The translations under genes and the position numbers were made by a program. From Lepus europaeus (Eukaryota > Chordata > Mammalia > Lagomorpha > Leporidae), in the NCBI RefSeq assembly GCF_033115175.1, contig NC_084844.1:76636531-76700530 (forward strand): DNA of 64,000 nucleotides. Reading direction: 5' to 3'. Of this stretch, positions 42,974 to 54,369 are shown one piece after another. The notes under the pieces are model-generated. The model was not told where the DNA came from, made no database searches, and was given only the letters and a program-made list of their open reading frames with translations. Every line of letters starts with the position of its first letter. Position 1 is the first letter of the stretch.

Positions 42974-44478
42974 CTTTTTCTTCATATTATCCTTTACTGA
43001 TGAAAAATTCCAAACAAAGGTAGCCTCTCCCTAAAACTGCCCCCCTCTGCTGCCTTGGCACCTGCCCTTACCCCTGTCACAGCTACCAGGGCGCAGAGCA
43101 GAAACTGTCCCAGGGCCCTGAAGCCCTATGTGTTCGTTAAGTAGCAGCTTAACAATGTTAGCTGAACAAGTAGGTGGTGCTCCCAGGGCTGCCTGCCACA
43201 AGCCAGCATCTCCCAAGATTATCTTCAAAATCCATAAAATGGGCACTCGCTCAGGTCTGGCGAAGGGCGAGGACTCTCCTCCTCCGAGACAAGCGTGGCA
43301 TCTGGGTCTGCATGCCAGCAGCTGCCCCACTGCCTTGGGAGCACGCGTGGGCTGCTTCCCACCCCGAGCTGGAACTGCACCTCTGCCCTTCACCCCATCT
43401 TCAGAGACCACACACACATATCCACACAAGGCTGCTGGGGGCAACTTTAATAAGGCAGGGGACTCGCTTTGCGGCATCAAAGGTCAAAGAGGAAGGGCAT
43501 CATATCTGATTGGCTCATGCACTGGCTGGATACTTTCCAGCTGGTTGGCAGCCAGGGCGCGGGCCTCCTCGGCAAAGCGGTGGCGTCCCTCCTCAGTCAA
43601 CTTCCAGAGGCAGGAGCAGGGCCAGGCGCTGACCTCAGCCTGCTTACTGACCGGCATTTTCTCAAAGCTGTCTCGGAAACACAGATTGTGGCGGATGGTG
43701 TTCTTCCAGCCTTCCGGAGCCGTTCGGAAAAACGGAAAGTGTTGTCGAGTGAAACTGTAGATCTGCTGCACGTTGAGGCCACGAGGGGAACTGTTTCTTA
43801 ACGCCAGGGCAATTAGGTGGAAGTAATTGAGAGGGGGCCGGGGCCAGAGCCTTTCCTCCTGGCCGCTGGGTTGCTGAAGCCTCCGGCTCTGGAGGGGGGC
43901 CCTTTTGTAAGGGGACAGGAGAGCCACACAGGAGCTGTCATCCTTGTCCTCGGCCTCCTCCTCTTCCGTGAGCTCCCAGCTGCTGGGGGAAGACGAAAAG
44001 TGCTTTGGCGACGGAGACTGCTCGGGGGAGGAAGGCGACAGTGCCCGGCCCCCGCAGCCTCTGGGCAGCTGGCATCTTCCTGATGGCAGGGCAGTAGAGG
44101 GCGAGGGACCGCGCCCGCCAGTTCCTTCTTCTCTCTAGCCCCTTGGGCTTCCAGCTTTCCTGGTGGGTACACGATGTTGGGGTTCACCCACATCCACAGG
44201 TTGGGCTCAAACTCTGGACCATCTCTGTCAGCACGGGGCTTCTTCTCCAAAGGTAACCTTGGTGGTTCCACTATTTGAAGCCTGTACCTGGCAAGGTTCT
44301 GCTCAGCCATAGGCAGGTGCGATGTGAAGGCCAGAAAGGCCTTGTTCCCCATGTCCCAGTCCAGCAGTCCCAGGACCTGGCCACGGAGGCTGGCCCAGAC
44401 GTTGAGCTGCTGGAGTTTGAGGTCCACCTTTAGGAGAGCACGGCGTGCCCAGCCACGGACAGAGGGAGCCAAGAGAGA
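42974..44478 (-). pseudogene. FOXR1: FOXR1 retropseudogene
   Basis: Intronless copy of FOXR1, a germline/early-development forkhead transcription factor. On the - strand the start is at 44352 (MGNKAFLAFTSHLPMAEQ), followed by EFEPNLWMWVNPNIVYPPGK. A frameshift near 44045 moves the rest to another frame: ELTEEEEAEDKDDSS, then the forkhead domain (PRPPLNYFHLIALALRN, PFFRTAPEGWKNTIRHNLCF, about 43850-43640), then CLWKLTEEGRHRFAEEARAL. A 1-nt insertion near 43530 shifts the last residues; the original stop is at 43479-43477. The insertion is flanked by CTGATGTCCTAAATT at 42959-42973 and 44479-44493. Absence of introns plus the TSD show L1-mediated retroposition. Both frameshifts argue against a functional protein. 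Confidence 0.93.
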
Positions 44479-45589
44479 CTGATGTCCTAAATTTTTAATA
44501 CATTTTATCTTTAGCGATATCTCAGGTTCATATTAAAATTAAGATGAAGGTAAAGAGATTTTCAAAAAATATCTGCTGCCACAGTGGCATAGTCACTCCT
44601 CTTATTAATTTGAACCTGGCCAGTGTAGTATAGTTGTTATGATTACATTTGTTACATCATTAACATCTCAAATCCATAATTGACTCTAGGATTTTGTATT
44701 GAAAACTTTATGAATTCATGCAAAGTTATAATAATGTGTGTCCACCATTTTATTATACAGCATTTCATTACTCTAAAATTTTATCTGCCTAGTCACCCAT
44801 TTCTTCCCTCTACAATCCTGTCAACAACTAATCTTTTTACTAGATTCATAATTGTGCCATTCTGAAATGTCACATAGTGATGAGCACGTATAATTGTTCA
44901 CGTCAACTTCTTTTACTTGGTAATACACCAAAGATTCCTCTGTGTGTTTTCATGATTTGTTAGCTCATTTCCTTTTAGCAATAAACTATTTTCTGAATGA
45001 TACAACACAGTTCACTCATACATTCACCTATATGAGAATATCTTAATTATTTCAAAATTTGGTTGGATTTTTACATTATTGCTCATGAGGAAATTTGATT
45101 TTTTTCAATCACTGTGTTTGTTTTTCAGGATAATATTCATTATAGGAGTAGTTCAGATGTATTCCTCCTCATCTTTTGAAAAGCATGCAGAATTACATAA
45201 TTTCTCATCAGTGTAGATATCTGGGCCAGGTGATGCTTTCTAGGAAGATTTGTAACTCTGTCTGTATTTTGCTTTATAGATATTTGTTAATACAGGTGGT
45301 GAATTTCTTCTTGACTGAGTTTATCTTTCAAGGAACTTGTCTATTTTATTTATGTTAGCATGGTTCTTCATGAAAATCTGTATTAATATCTCAAGAATTT
45401 GTACTAATATCACATTCTTTTCTTCATTCATAATTTGTGCATTTTCACTTTTTCTTGATCAACCTGAGTGGATAGATGTTTATCACCTTCACTATTTCCA
45501 CACATGGTTTTGTTACAGTGGCTTTTCCCATTTTTTTCCCAGTTTTACTGACATTTTTCTTCTGTCATAATGAAGTTGGTCATGAAAGC

Positions 45590-46110
45590 AGGCTGGTGTG
45601 CAGGCGTTGAGAGAGACAAGCACATTTAGGTTGCTTGGCTCAGGGTCAGTGGTGCGGCTTTTTGACCTTCATGACCTTGAGGCCATGCTCGCTGCCATGT
45701 CCTGCACTGTACAGTGCTGTGGGTCATACTTGGTGCTGGGATTAATTCTAGGCAGCCAAGGGGTGAGCTGAGTTATGTGTGGGGCTGAGGCCTCAAGCCA
45801 GCAAGGTTCAGGAGATCACACGTGGGTAATCTTCTGATAGCAACAAGAAGTACACCAGAGGTGCACTCGCTGGCCTTGGTGGACATGGTCCTTCAGGGAG
45901 CCACTTGGCCCTCACAGCCAAGGGTCCCTGTATCCAGCAGTGACTACAGCCCTAGGCTCCACCTCTTTCCCTGTGGGGCTGGCCTTGTTCCCCTCAGTGG
46001 TACTGGTGACCCTGCTCCTGGAACAGAGATTGGGGAGCTGTGCCAGGGTTGAGGTGGCTAAGGCCAGAGGTGCCTTGGGGTCCCTGAGGGAGGCGCTGCA
46101 GCTCCTGGGA
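45590..46110. other. GC-rich segment of unknown origin inside the antisense L1 block
   Basis: About 520 bp much richer in GC than its flanks. Two overlapping + strand frames of about 77 codons exist, but none resembles a family I know. The flanks GTTTTACTGA (45543) and ATTTTACTGA (46113) could be a short TSD, but the match is too short to rely on. It could be a retrocopy of a non-coding or UTR sequence. Confidence 0.4.
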
Positions 46111-47760
46111 CTAAATTTTACTGATTGTATCTTGGTTGCTGTAGTTAATTGGGATGGCTATAGGAAGTTATCCTAGCCTTTGAAGCTTATAAACCAAAGA
46201 AATCACCATGGATCTTAAAGTAAGAGTCTCAGGACGCAGCCCTGACAGGGTTGAGGGTCTCTTGAGTGTCTGCTTCCTGGTTCCTAGATGGCTTTTCCCA
46301 GAATTCTCAGGTGGATAAAGGGTAAAGATACTCACTGTGTCTGTTTTATAAGCCTCTGATCCCACCTGGGCACCTTACAGCTTTATCAGGCAATAACACC
46401 ATCCATGATTATGTTTCAGCATTTAAATGGTACATTCAGATCACAGCAGATACTTATTTTCACTCTCTATGTGGTGCTGTGACTTTAAGTTGCTCCTCTT
46501 TTTCTAGTGTCTTTAGTTGTTGGAAATCAAGTTCATTGATTTCAGACTAATATCAGGGGCTTCAAAATTTTTCATTGTGTTTTTTCTTTAAAAAAGCTTC
46601 TGAACCCCTTTCTACAGGCATTTATCACTAAAATTTTTCATTAATGTGCCCTGATAGCTACATTAAACAAGTTCTCTTATGTTGTATTCAATTCAGTTAA
46701 ATACTTTCTCTCTGCTTGCTCTTGGACTCAGTTTATTGCCATGTGTGCTACTTACTTTCCAAATATTTGAATATTTTCCTGATTCCTGTTTGTGTTATTT
46801 CTTTCTGATTTGATTGGTTTGTATTCATAGAGCATAACATATCATTTGATTTTATCCTTTTATTAGTGTATGTTTTATACTCTATGACATCTACTTTGGT
46901 AAGTGTTCTATGGTTACTTGAGAGTAGTGTTTTGAATTGGATATTCTTACTGAATTTCTTGTTTCTTGTTCTGTCATTTGCTGAATGACAAGTACTGGAA
47001 TCTCAAATGATGTTTCTAAATTTTTAAACTATCTTATTGTATAGCATGCATTTGACTTTATTAGATGCATAAATCTTTAGAATCATATCTTCTTGGGTAA
47101 CTGAACTCATAATTTTGAAATGAATTTTTAATTGCTTATGGGAGTATGGCTATGAAATTAACCTTGGTAAGGCTTGTGTTCCTCACTTTTCAGTTTTTAA
47201 GTGTTATTGTACTTACATATTATTGTAGTTCACCTTATCTGTCATCAAACTGGTTTAATTTCACAGTTTATTATTCGATTCTGCTTTATTTTAGATTAAT
47301 AAATTATTTTATGATTTAGTTGTATATATATTTCAGGAGGAATTATTAACTGCAACTCTTTGTTTTGCTATAATACAGCTGCTTTACCAATGATAGTATA
47401 TGATTTTAATTCATTAGAGTCCATCTTGAAGTAACTATACTACATTATATGTGATATAATAAAAATATAATATACTTTAAGTCTAGGAAAAATTGCCATT
47501 TTTCCTTCAGAACTTTCCTGTGTGTACATTTGGTGGGCTATCTGTTATTCATTTGCAGTGTTATCAAAGATTGTCACAGTTTCAAACTTATGCATTTTTT
47601 GTGATATATAATTTACACTAATGCCTATCCAGTACAATTTCTGACACTGTAATTTATATCTTTATGAGTGTTAAGATAGTTTTAAAAATATCTTCCACAC
47701 TTCTACTTATCATTTTTGAGATTTACTTTTTGATCAGTTAAGCACCTTAAATACAGCTTG

Positions 47761-49034
47761 ATCTTTTCTAGTCTTGCTTTCATGATTTGTTGTGTGGATC
47801 AGAACCATGCTCAGCCTATGTCTAAATTCCTAGTCCTAAGGCAAAAACTTTTCTCATGACTCTAATCATTGTCCCATGACTTGGGAGTTTTTCAGTCTGG
47901 CTGCTGAGAATGGATGTTTAATCTCAGCTCTCTATGGGCACAAGGAAGAATTTCCTCTAATCTTTATAGATGTCACACCCACAGTCTTAATTTTTTTTTG
48001 GTGGGCATGCACTGCTTATTACTTCACCAAACATCCAAACAAGGCCCTCCAAATGTCTCCAGTGTTCTTTCTCATTACTCTGTTCCTCCACAGATTTCCC
48101 TATGACAGCTCACTGACATGATGTTCCAGAATACCCAGCTTCATCACATCAATGCAGGGAGTCTGTATACTCTACCTCAGTTCCCTCTCCCTGTGACAGG
48201 CCATGGGATCTCTCTGCTAGGAGCTGCAGAATTTGAGAGTTTACTTTATTTTTCTTTTATCTTTCATATATTGTGTTCTTTGCCGCAGGCCTTTTAGTAT
48301 GAAAATCGGTGATAAATGCTGGTTTTCTCTTTAGTGTCTGATTGTCTCATGTAAGGAGTTAAAGAACAATTTTTACTTCATCTTGGCTACAAGTAAATTT
48401 AAGCTGAGCTTCAGCATGTGGTATACACTGGTTGGAATACTCTTCATTCTTTTCTTAACTGCTATGTTTTAATCCTTTATGTCTCAGTGTACTCATGTTA
48501 TTGTCAAGAAAATGTTCCCTAGACCCAGTGTGGATTGAATTTTATTATGTGATCATTAAATTGTTATCTTACTAAATCCATCTAAATTCAGAGTTTAATT
48601 TTATTTTAATTTCCTCTCCACTAGACTCTAATCCAAATAAGAACAGAAAATTTGTTTTATTTGCAGAGCCTAGTACAATAATGTCTTACACAGTGTGGGT
48701 TTTCAATATGTATTTGTACACTGCATGAATTAGTGGGAAAAAGAACATGTTTATATAAAATATTCATATATATTTCTCTCACTTTATTCTTCATATTATT
48801 TCAGAATATTGAAAATCCAGGCTGCATTTTTTCATATGCAATATTATTATAACTTTCTTAAAAATTGCTATAGAGTGCTGACTGAGAAACTTAAATTTAT
48901 GAAAAATTAGAGAAATACAAAAATCTCTACAATAAGATAAATGAAATTACTTAGGCCATCAATAGTTAGGTGGGATCAAGAATGCTATATTTTGAGGTAT
49001 TATCTCTTTACATTTCCTAAAATATCCTGGAACA
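47761..49034. other. Unassigned sequence
   Basis: No gene supported. Parts may be decayed L1. Confidence 0.4.
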
Positions 49035-49375
49035 GAGTGACAGAAATGTAGACACACACACACACACACAGAGACAGAGAGAAAGAGAGAGAGAGAGGGA
49101 GAGAGAGAGCACTTATCCACTGATAAACTCCCCTAAATACCTGATGCCTACCAAATGTTGGGGAAAAGCAGTAGGAGATGGCCTAAGGGTATGGAACCCT
49201 GCCACCAATATGGGAGATCCAGGTGAAACTCCTGGCTTCATCCCAGCCCAGTCCTGGCCACTGCTGCCATTTGCAAAGTAAATCAGCAGATAGAAGATCT
49301 CTCTCTCTCTCTTTCTGTATCTCCCTCTCTCTCTCTGTAACTGCCTTTCAAATTCATAAGAAAATCTTTTAAAAA
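49035..49375. mobile_element. Two SINE halves joined head to head
   Basis: 49035-49140 reads as the - strand tail half of a C SINE ((CA)n, GA tract, ACTTATCCACTGATAAACTCCCC). At about 49150 it switches to the + strand right half (GGGGAAAAGCAGTAGGAGATGGCC ... CTGCCTTTCAAATTCATAAG). The two halves are complementary in part and could fold back on each other. Confidence 0.65.
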
Positions 49376-49564
49376 ATACAGTGTAACTAGATTTTCCTCC
49401 TTCAGTGTAATTCTGAAACAAAATGGACTTATAAATTACGTTTAAGCAAAGTGAGAAATATGGCCCTTTTGATGGCACCAAAACAAAGAAGCTCCTGCCT
49501 TTCCCTAAATGGATGTTAAGACAAGTGTTTAGAAGAACAAGAAAACAGCACTGAAAGGTATCCA

Positions 49565-49790
49565 CAGCCACCCGTGATGGAGAGACAAGGAGAGAGGGAG
49601 AGAGAAGGGAGAGAGAGGGGGAGAGAGAGAGAGGGAGGGAGGAAGGGAGAAAGAGCAGAGAAGGAGAAATAGTAGTAGTGGTGGTGGTGGTGGTAGAAGT
49701 AGAAGAGGACAAAGAGGAAGTGGAGGAAAAGGGAGAGGAGGAAAAGAAAAAAAGTAGGGAGAGAAGAAGGAAGGAAGGGATGAAGAAAAA
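49565..49790 (+). repeat. Purine-rich microsatellite region (GGGAGA/GGTGGT/GAGGAA)n
   Basis: About 225 bp with almost only A and G on the + strand, including GAGAGAGGGGGAGAGAGAG and a (GGT)n core at 49679-49692. Long open frames across it (poly-Ser/Pro-like on the other strand) are artefacts of composition. Confidence 0.85.
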
Positions 49791-50243
49791 CAAACAAAAC
49801 AGTGTAACTCCAGAGGAAGCTCAAAGATCCCTGAAAGTGCACCTCCAGGAGAAACAAGTTTGATCAGCATGCCTACATTCCCCCTGACAACAGAGCCTGC
49901 CATGAGGAAGACAGAAGGCCACACACAGTTATGTTTGTCGAGATGTCAAGGCCAGCTATCACCAGATCAGACAAGCTGTGAAGCAACTCTGACTTAGAGG
50001 TGGCCAAGGTGAATATCCTGATCAGGCTGATGGAGAGAAGAAAGCATGTAATCAAACGGCTCTGGATTATGATTCTCGGATGTTGACAGCAAAATTGGGA
50101 TCATCTAAACTTGGTCCAGAGGACTAATTGGAAATACCCAATTTCATCATTAACCAAAAGCAATAAAAATACAGCAAAGAGTAAGTTTGAGAATGTCTTC
50201 TAGATCATGGTAAAGGATTTAAATTTAGTTCTGAGATAATGAC
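49791..50243. other. Unassigned sequence
   Basis: No gene or element supported. Confidence 0.4.
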
Positions 50244-50257
50244 AATCAGAAGATTCT

Positions 50258-50595
50258 TTTTTTTTTTTTTTTTTTTGGACAGGCAGAGTAGATAGTGAGA
50301 GAGAGAGACAGAGAGAAAGGTCTTCCTTTTTTCTGTTGGTTCACGCTCCAATGGCCACTGCAGCTGGTGAATCTCGCTGATCCGAAGCTGGGAGCCAGGT
50401 GCTTCTCCTGGTCTCCCATGTGGGTGCAGGGCCCAAGCACTTGGGCCATCCTCCACTGCCTTCCCGGGCCATAGCAGAGAGCTGGCCTGGAAGAGGGGCA
50501 ACTGGGATAGAATCTGGCACCCCGACCGGGACTAGAACCTGGTGTGCTGGCACTGCAAGGCGGAGGATTAGCCTGTTAAGCCACGGCACCGGCCC
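50258..50595 (-). mobile_element. C-type SINE with 14-bp TSD
   Basis: Reverse copy with a 20-nt T tail, ending AAGCCACGGCACCGGCCC. A perfect duplication AATCAGAAGATTCT lies at 50244-50257 and 50596-50609. Confidence 0.94.
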
Positions 50596-50609
50596 AATCA
50601 GAAGATTCT

Positions 50610-51094
50610 GTAAGTAGAATGATGGGTTTTAATTTCATCTGAAAGTAAACTATTCTATTTTCTATAATGATAATAAAACCAGATAGAGATAATTGAAAGA
50701 CAGAAAACTATGCAACTGAAGTAAAGACAATAACCAATAATAAAAATGGTGATTACACAGACCAGAGTGTTAGGAAAGGAGAGGGTCAAAAATTGTCATA
50801 TATGGGAAGTATTTCAAAGACAGCAACAAGGAGGCATTATGTATTAATTAGTTTATGTGAAAGGAAGAGAGAGAAGTTGGTTGATGAGTTGATGAGGATT
50901 GCTATGATTGTTTTGAAATGAACAATTGAAAATTGAAATTCTCAGCTATTGAGATGAATGTCAGATTAGAGAATGTTCTTATTAAACATTTAAATGTGTT
51001 ATTGTACAGCAGATTAATAGAGGTGAGTAAAAAGAAGAGGTCCAGATAAATATATAAATTTAGGATTTATTGGTACATAGCTAATTTTTGTTTA
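50610..51094. other. Unassigned AT-rich sequence
   Basis: No gene or element supported. Confidence 0.4.
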
Positions 51095-51803
51095 ATTTTA
51101 TTATTTTAAGTATTTATTTATATATTTACTTATTTGAAATGTAGAGTGACAGAGAAAGAGACAGAAAATGAGTGAGTGAGAGAGAGCTCTTTTTTTTAAA
51201 AAAAAGATTTATTTATTTATTTGAAAGTCAGAGTTACCCAGAGAGAGAGGAGATAGAGACAGAGAGATAAAGAGGTTTTCCAATGCTGGTTCACTCCCCA
51301 ATTGGCTGCAATGGCCAGAGCAGTGCTGATCTGAAGCCAGGAGCCAGGAGATTCTTCCGGTCTCCCAAATGGGTGCAGGGGTCCAAGGACTTGGGCCATC
51401 TTCTACTGCTTTCCCTGGTCATAGCAGAGAGCTGGATCAGAAGTGGAGCAGCTGGGACTTGAACCAGTGCCCATATGGCAAGCCAGCACTGCAGGCAGCA
51501 GCTTTACCTGCTACACCATAGTGCTGGCCCTGAGAAAGGTCTTTAATCTGCTGATTTACTCCCCAAATAGCCATAAGAGTTAGGTCTGGGCTAGGCTGAA
51601 GCCAGGAGCCAGGAATTCCATTGTCCCACATGCTTAGTGGGGGCCCAAGCATTTGGGCCATTTTCCATTGTCTACACAGGTGCATTAGAAGGGAGATGTA
51701 TTCGAAGCAGAGCAGCAGGGATTCAGATCAGCACTCCAACATAGGCTGATGGCATTGCCAGTAGCAGCTTACCATATTGTGTCACAACACAACACTGGCC
51801 CCT
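51095..51803 (-). mobile_element. Old C-type SINE, split by a nested SINE
   Basis: The tail side (51095-51186: TTTATTTATATATTTACTTATTTG, GA tract) and the head side (51530-51803, ending ACACAACACTGGCCCC) form one reverse copy once the inner SINE is removed. Confidence 0.72.
51187..51529 (-). mobile_element. C-type SINE nested in an older SINE
   Basis: Reverse full-length copy from AAAAAAAGATTTATTTATTT to CATAGTGCTGGCCC, in the same orientation as its host SINE. Confidence 0.82.
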
Positions 51804-52108
51804 ATTTTCATTATTGAAAAAAAAATAAGCTTAAATAAAAATTGTAAGTATGTATCAGGTATCACATTTATTTCAACATATGCATATATTATTTACTGTC
51901 CAATCAGGGTAAATGTATCTGTCTTTTTAAGCATTGTCATTTACTTATGATAGAAACATTTAAAATAATTTCTTATAGTGTTTTTATAGAAAAACGTACA
52001 GTATATAATCATTACCTATGGTGACCTTGCTGTGCAATAGAATACCAGAACTTATTCATCCTATCTCTGTCATTGCATCCATTAAATAACCTTTCCTCAC
52101 CCATAGAT
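51804..52108. other. Unassigned AT-rich sequence
   Basis: No gene or element supported. Confidence 0.4.
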
Positions 52109-52109
52109 A

Positions 52110-53905
52110 TTATTTTAAAAATGTGTTTATTTGAAAGAGACATAAAGAGAGCACATGAGAGAGTGTGTCTATCTCTTGGTTCACTCACAAATGCCCACAA
52201 TAGCATTGTTAGGCCAGGAAAAAGTCAGAAATCAAGAGCTTCTGCCTGGGCTGGACGTGCAGTGGGAGGGGGCTCAGGGCACGAGTGCCCGACTTTCCAC
52301 AGAGGCTGGTCCTGCAGGGAAACAGGATGGAGCCTGGGGCACAGGTGCCAGCACTGAGCCCCTTCCCAGAGAGGAGCCCGCCTGTGAGATGGCCGGTCAC
52401 ACACAGCACCCCCACGGGGCCGGCCATGGGCTGCAGCCCTTGGCCTCAGGAGGGGCGTCCTGCCTCACTGCATCCCCTGAGGCCACACTCTCCTATCAAG
52501 AGCTCCTGTTCCACCCAGCAGGGGTCAGCCTTGCCACCACCACCAGCAGGAGGAGGCTGTCCACCATCAGGGCATCCGGGCAGTCTTCAGCTCTCTCGTG
52601 CCCCGGGGAGGAACCGCACACATTGGCCCCAGAGCCTCATCAGCAACAAAGAGTGGGCTGGGGACCACTGGACTGCCTGGGATTCCTGACCCAGCCCCAA
52701 GGAAGAGACGAGACCCCCAGGCCCGGGCTGCTGCGATGGAGCCAGTGAGGCAGTGGGAGATCCACCTGCTGCTGGACAGTGAGGAGGCCGTGCAGCACGA
52801 GCTGGCCATCCAGGAGGAGTGAGTGCCTGGCCCCAGGCCGGGGGTGGGGCCCCACTCGGCTGTGCCCTCCTTGGCCTGGCCCCAGGCCCACGCCCCCTCA
52901 CCAGTGAGGTGTGGGAGGTGAGGCAGGGCCCTGTGTGTCGTCCTGTGCTCCAGGATGAGGCTGCAGGCCTGGATGGGGCCTGGTGCTCACCTCGGGGATG
53001 TCTCTGCCGTCACAGCCAGGGTTTCCTTCCCTGAAGACAGATGCGACCCCTGCAGGAGGGCGGCCAGCTGTCTGGCTCCCGGGGTCCTCTGAGAGGGCGG
53101 GGAGCTGGAGCTGTGGGCTGCTCTGGGCTCCGTTCCTTCAAACCCTCAGATCCTCGGGACCAGAGGGGAGGCTGTTGCAGTGAAGAAACACAAACCCCAG
53201 GGCACCGGAGCTGACCGGGCCTGGGACAGACGTGGCACCCTGGGCTTTGTGCTGAGGGAGGGGCGTGCAGGGCCCAGCTGCTGTGCCCAGCCCAAGAGCC
53301 CCTCTCTGGGGAAATTCCCACCCCCTCCACACAGTGCCAGCTAGGGGCAGTGGCGAGCGAGGCCGCACCCCTAGGGCTGAGTCCCTCTCTGGTTGGCGGC
53401 TCCAGAGGCCATGGATGTCCCTCCAGTGCCTGGGCTGTCTGCTGTGTCGTGGGAACCCTCACAGCTCCAAGTTCTCCCTGCACAACTGTTCACTTTCTTC
53501 TCTTTTGTAACAGTTATGAATTGTCAAGTTACAAAACTGATGTATTAAAACGGTAAATTTGCTTTTCAAATGAGATTTAAAGTATAAAGTAGCAGAAAAA
53601 CTGTAAGTGCATAACAGAGGTGCAGACGTCAAAGTAATTCTTCCCAATCCTTGTTAAAAATAAAACTTCTCATATGAGAACTGTTTCCAAAAAAAAAAAA
53701 AAGTCAGAAATCAAGAATTCCATCAAGGTTCCCACATGTGTAGCAGGAGCCCAAATACTGGGTTGTTACCTGCAACTTCACAGGCACAAAGCCAGAAAGC
53801 TGAGTCAAACGTGTGAAATAGCCTGAATTTAAACCAGGCACTTCAATATTGGGTGCAGGCATCCCAAGTGATGGCATAATCCACTTTACCACAATGTCTA
53901 CCCTT
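52110..53905 (-). mobile_element. Old C-type SINE, split by a retrocopy
   Basis: 52110-52237 is the tail half (TTTATTTGAAAGAGACATAAAGAG, GGTTCACTCACAAATGCCC). 53701-53905 is the head half (CCCACATGTGTAGCAGG, GGGTGCAGGCATCCCAAGTG). A 1.46-kb GC-rich retrocopy sits between. Confidence 0.7.
52238..53700 (+). pseudogene. Retrocopy of an unidentified polyadenylated transcript with an apparently retained intron
   Basis: Flanked by AAGTCAGAAATCAAGA (52222-52237 and 53701-53716), with AATAAA at about 53660 and an A run at 53690-53702. It is therefore a reverse-transcribed polyadenylated RNA. A short frame starts at 52736 (MEPVRQWEIHLLLDSEEAVQ) in good Kozak context and ends soon after EAVQHELAIQE. 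The sequence there (GGA|GTGAGTG, 52819) looks like a splice donor. 53491-53513 is a classic pyrimidine-rich acceptor (CTTTCTTCTCTTTTGTAACAG). Joining them keeps the frame and adds YELSSYKTDVLKR, followed by another donor-like CG|GTAAAT (53553). The source gene was not recognised. It was probably copied from an incompletely spliced or intronically polyadenylated pre-mRNA. Confidence 0.72.
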
Positions 53906-54369
53906 ATAGATGACATATAAAACCATGAGAATTGAAGATAGTATTCATGCACTGAATTAAGTACAAAGAAAAAAAATGAAAATAAACGCAGGAATATTTC
54001 AAGGGAAACAGAAATTAGAAGATGAGATTGGAGATAACTAAAGATAGAGAAAAATTAAGTAAATATGGATATTCCAGATGTTAGGTTTAGAGTATATTTG
54101 GGGGAGGCTATAATTACTAGCTCATTTCACTGCTAGTAACAGGCTGAAAAAGGAGAGCTGATAATTGCCAATTTGACTCTGCAATGGTTATGTAGATCAT
54201 TGGTGACCTGGAATAGAACAATTTTGGTAGGATGACTGAGAAGCACATGATGTGAGTACATGCAAAGAAAGTGGTGAGAGGGAAAATCAAATCCAGCAAG
54301 TTAAAACATTTCCAGCTACTCTGTTGTTAAGGAATTAGAGAAATGAGATTAGTAAAAGAAGGTGTTAAT
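53906..54369. other. Unassigned AT-rich sequence
   Basis: No gene supported. Confidence 0.4.

Larger units (their letters stand above)
40835..47760 (-). mobile_element. Old antisense L1 block(s), highly decayed
   Basis: The + strand reads as the complement of L1: CATTGATTTTGTATCTTCTAGTTTTACTAAAC at about 41520 (RT region), GCATTCCTGGAATGGATCCC at 42904 and TTCTTGATCAACCTGAG at about 45452. A CTTGTTCTGTCATTTGCTGAATGAC segment near 46970 lies further upstream in ORF2. A separate 3'-end fragment seems present at 44640-45080. The block is interrupted by an LTR (42150-42835), the FOXR1 copy (42974-44478) and a GC-rich segment (45590-46110). Boundaries are approximate. Confidence 0.55.

Noticed and set aside
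43484..43927. Forkhead-domain frame as a functional single-exon gene
   Set aside because: The upstream half lies in a different frame, the C-terminus is shifted, and a TSD brackets the copy, so it is a retropseudogene.
49113..49857. Long Ser/Pro/Leu-rich frames on the - strand
   Set aside because: They are produced by the purine-rich microsatellite and have no domain.
52155..52748. 197-codon GC-rich frame as a protein-coding exon
   Set aside because: It starts in an old SINE and runs across the TSD into a retrocopy, so the frame is fortuitous. Only the short frame at 52736 has splice-consistent continuation.
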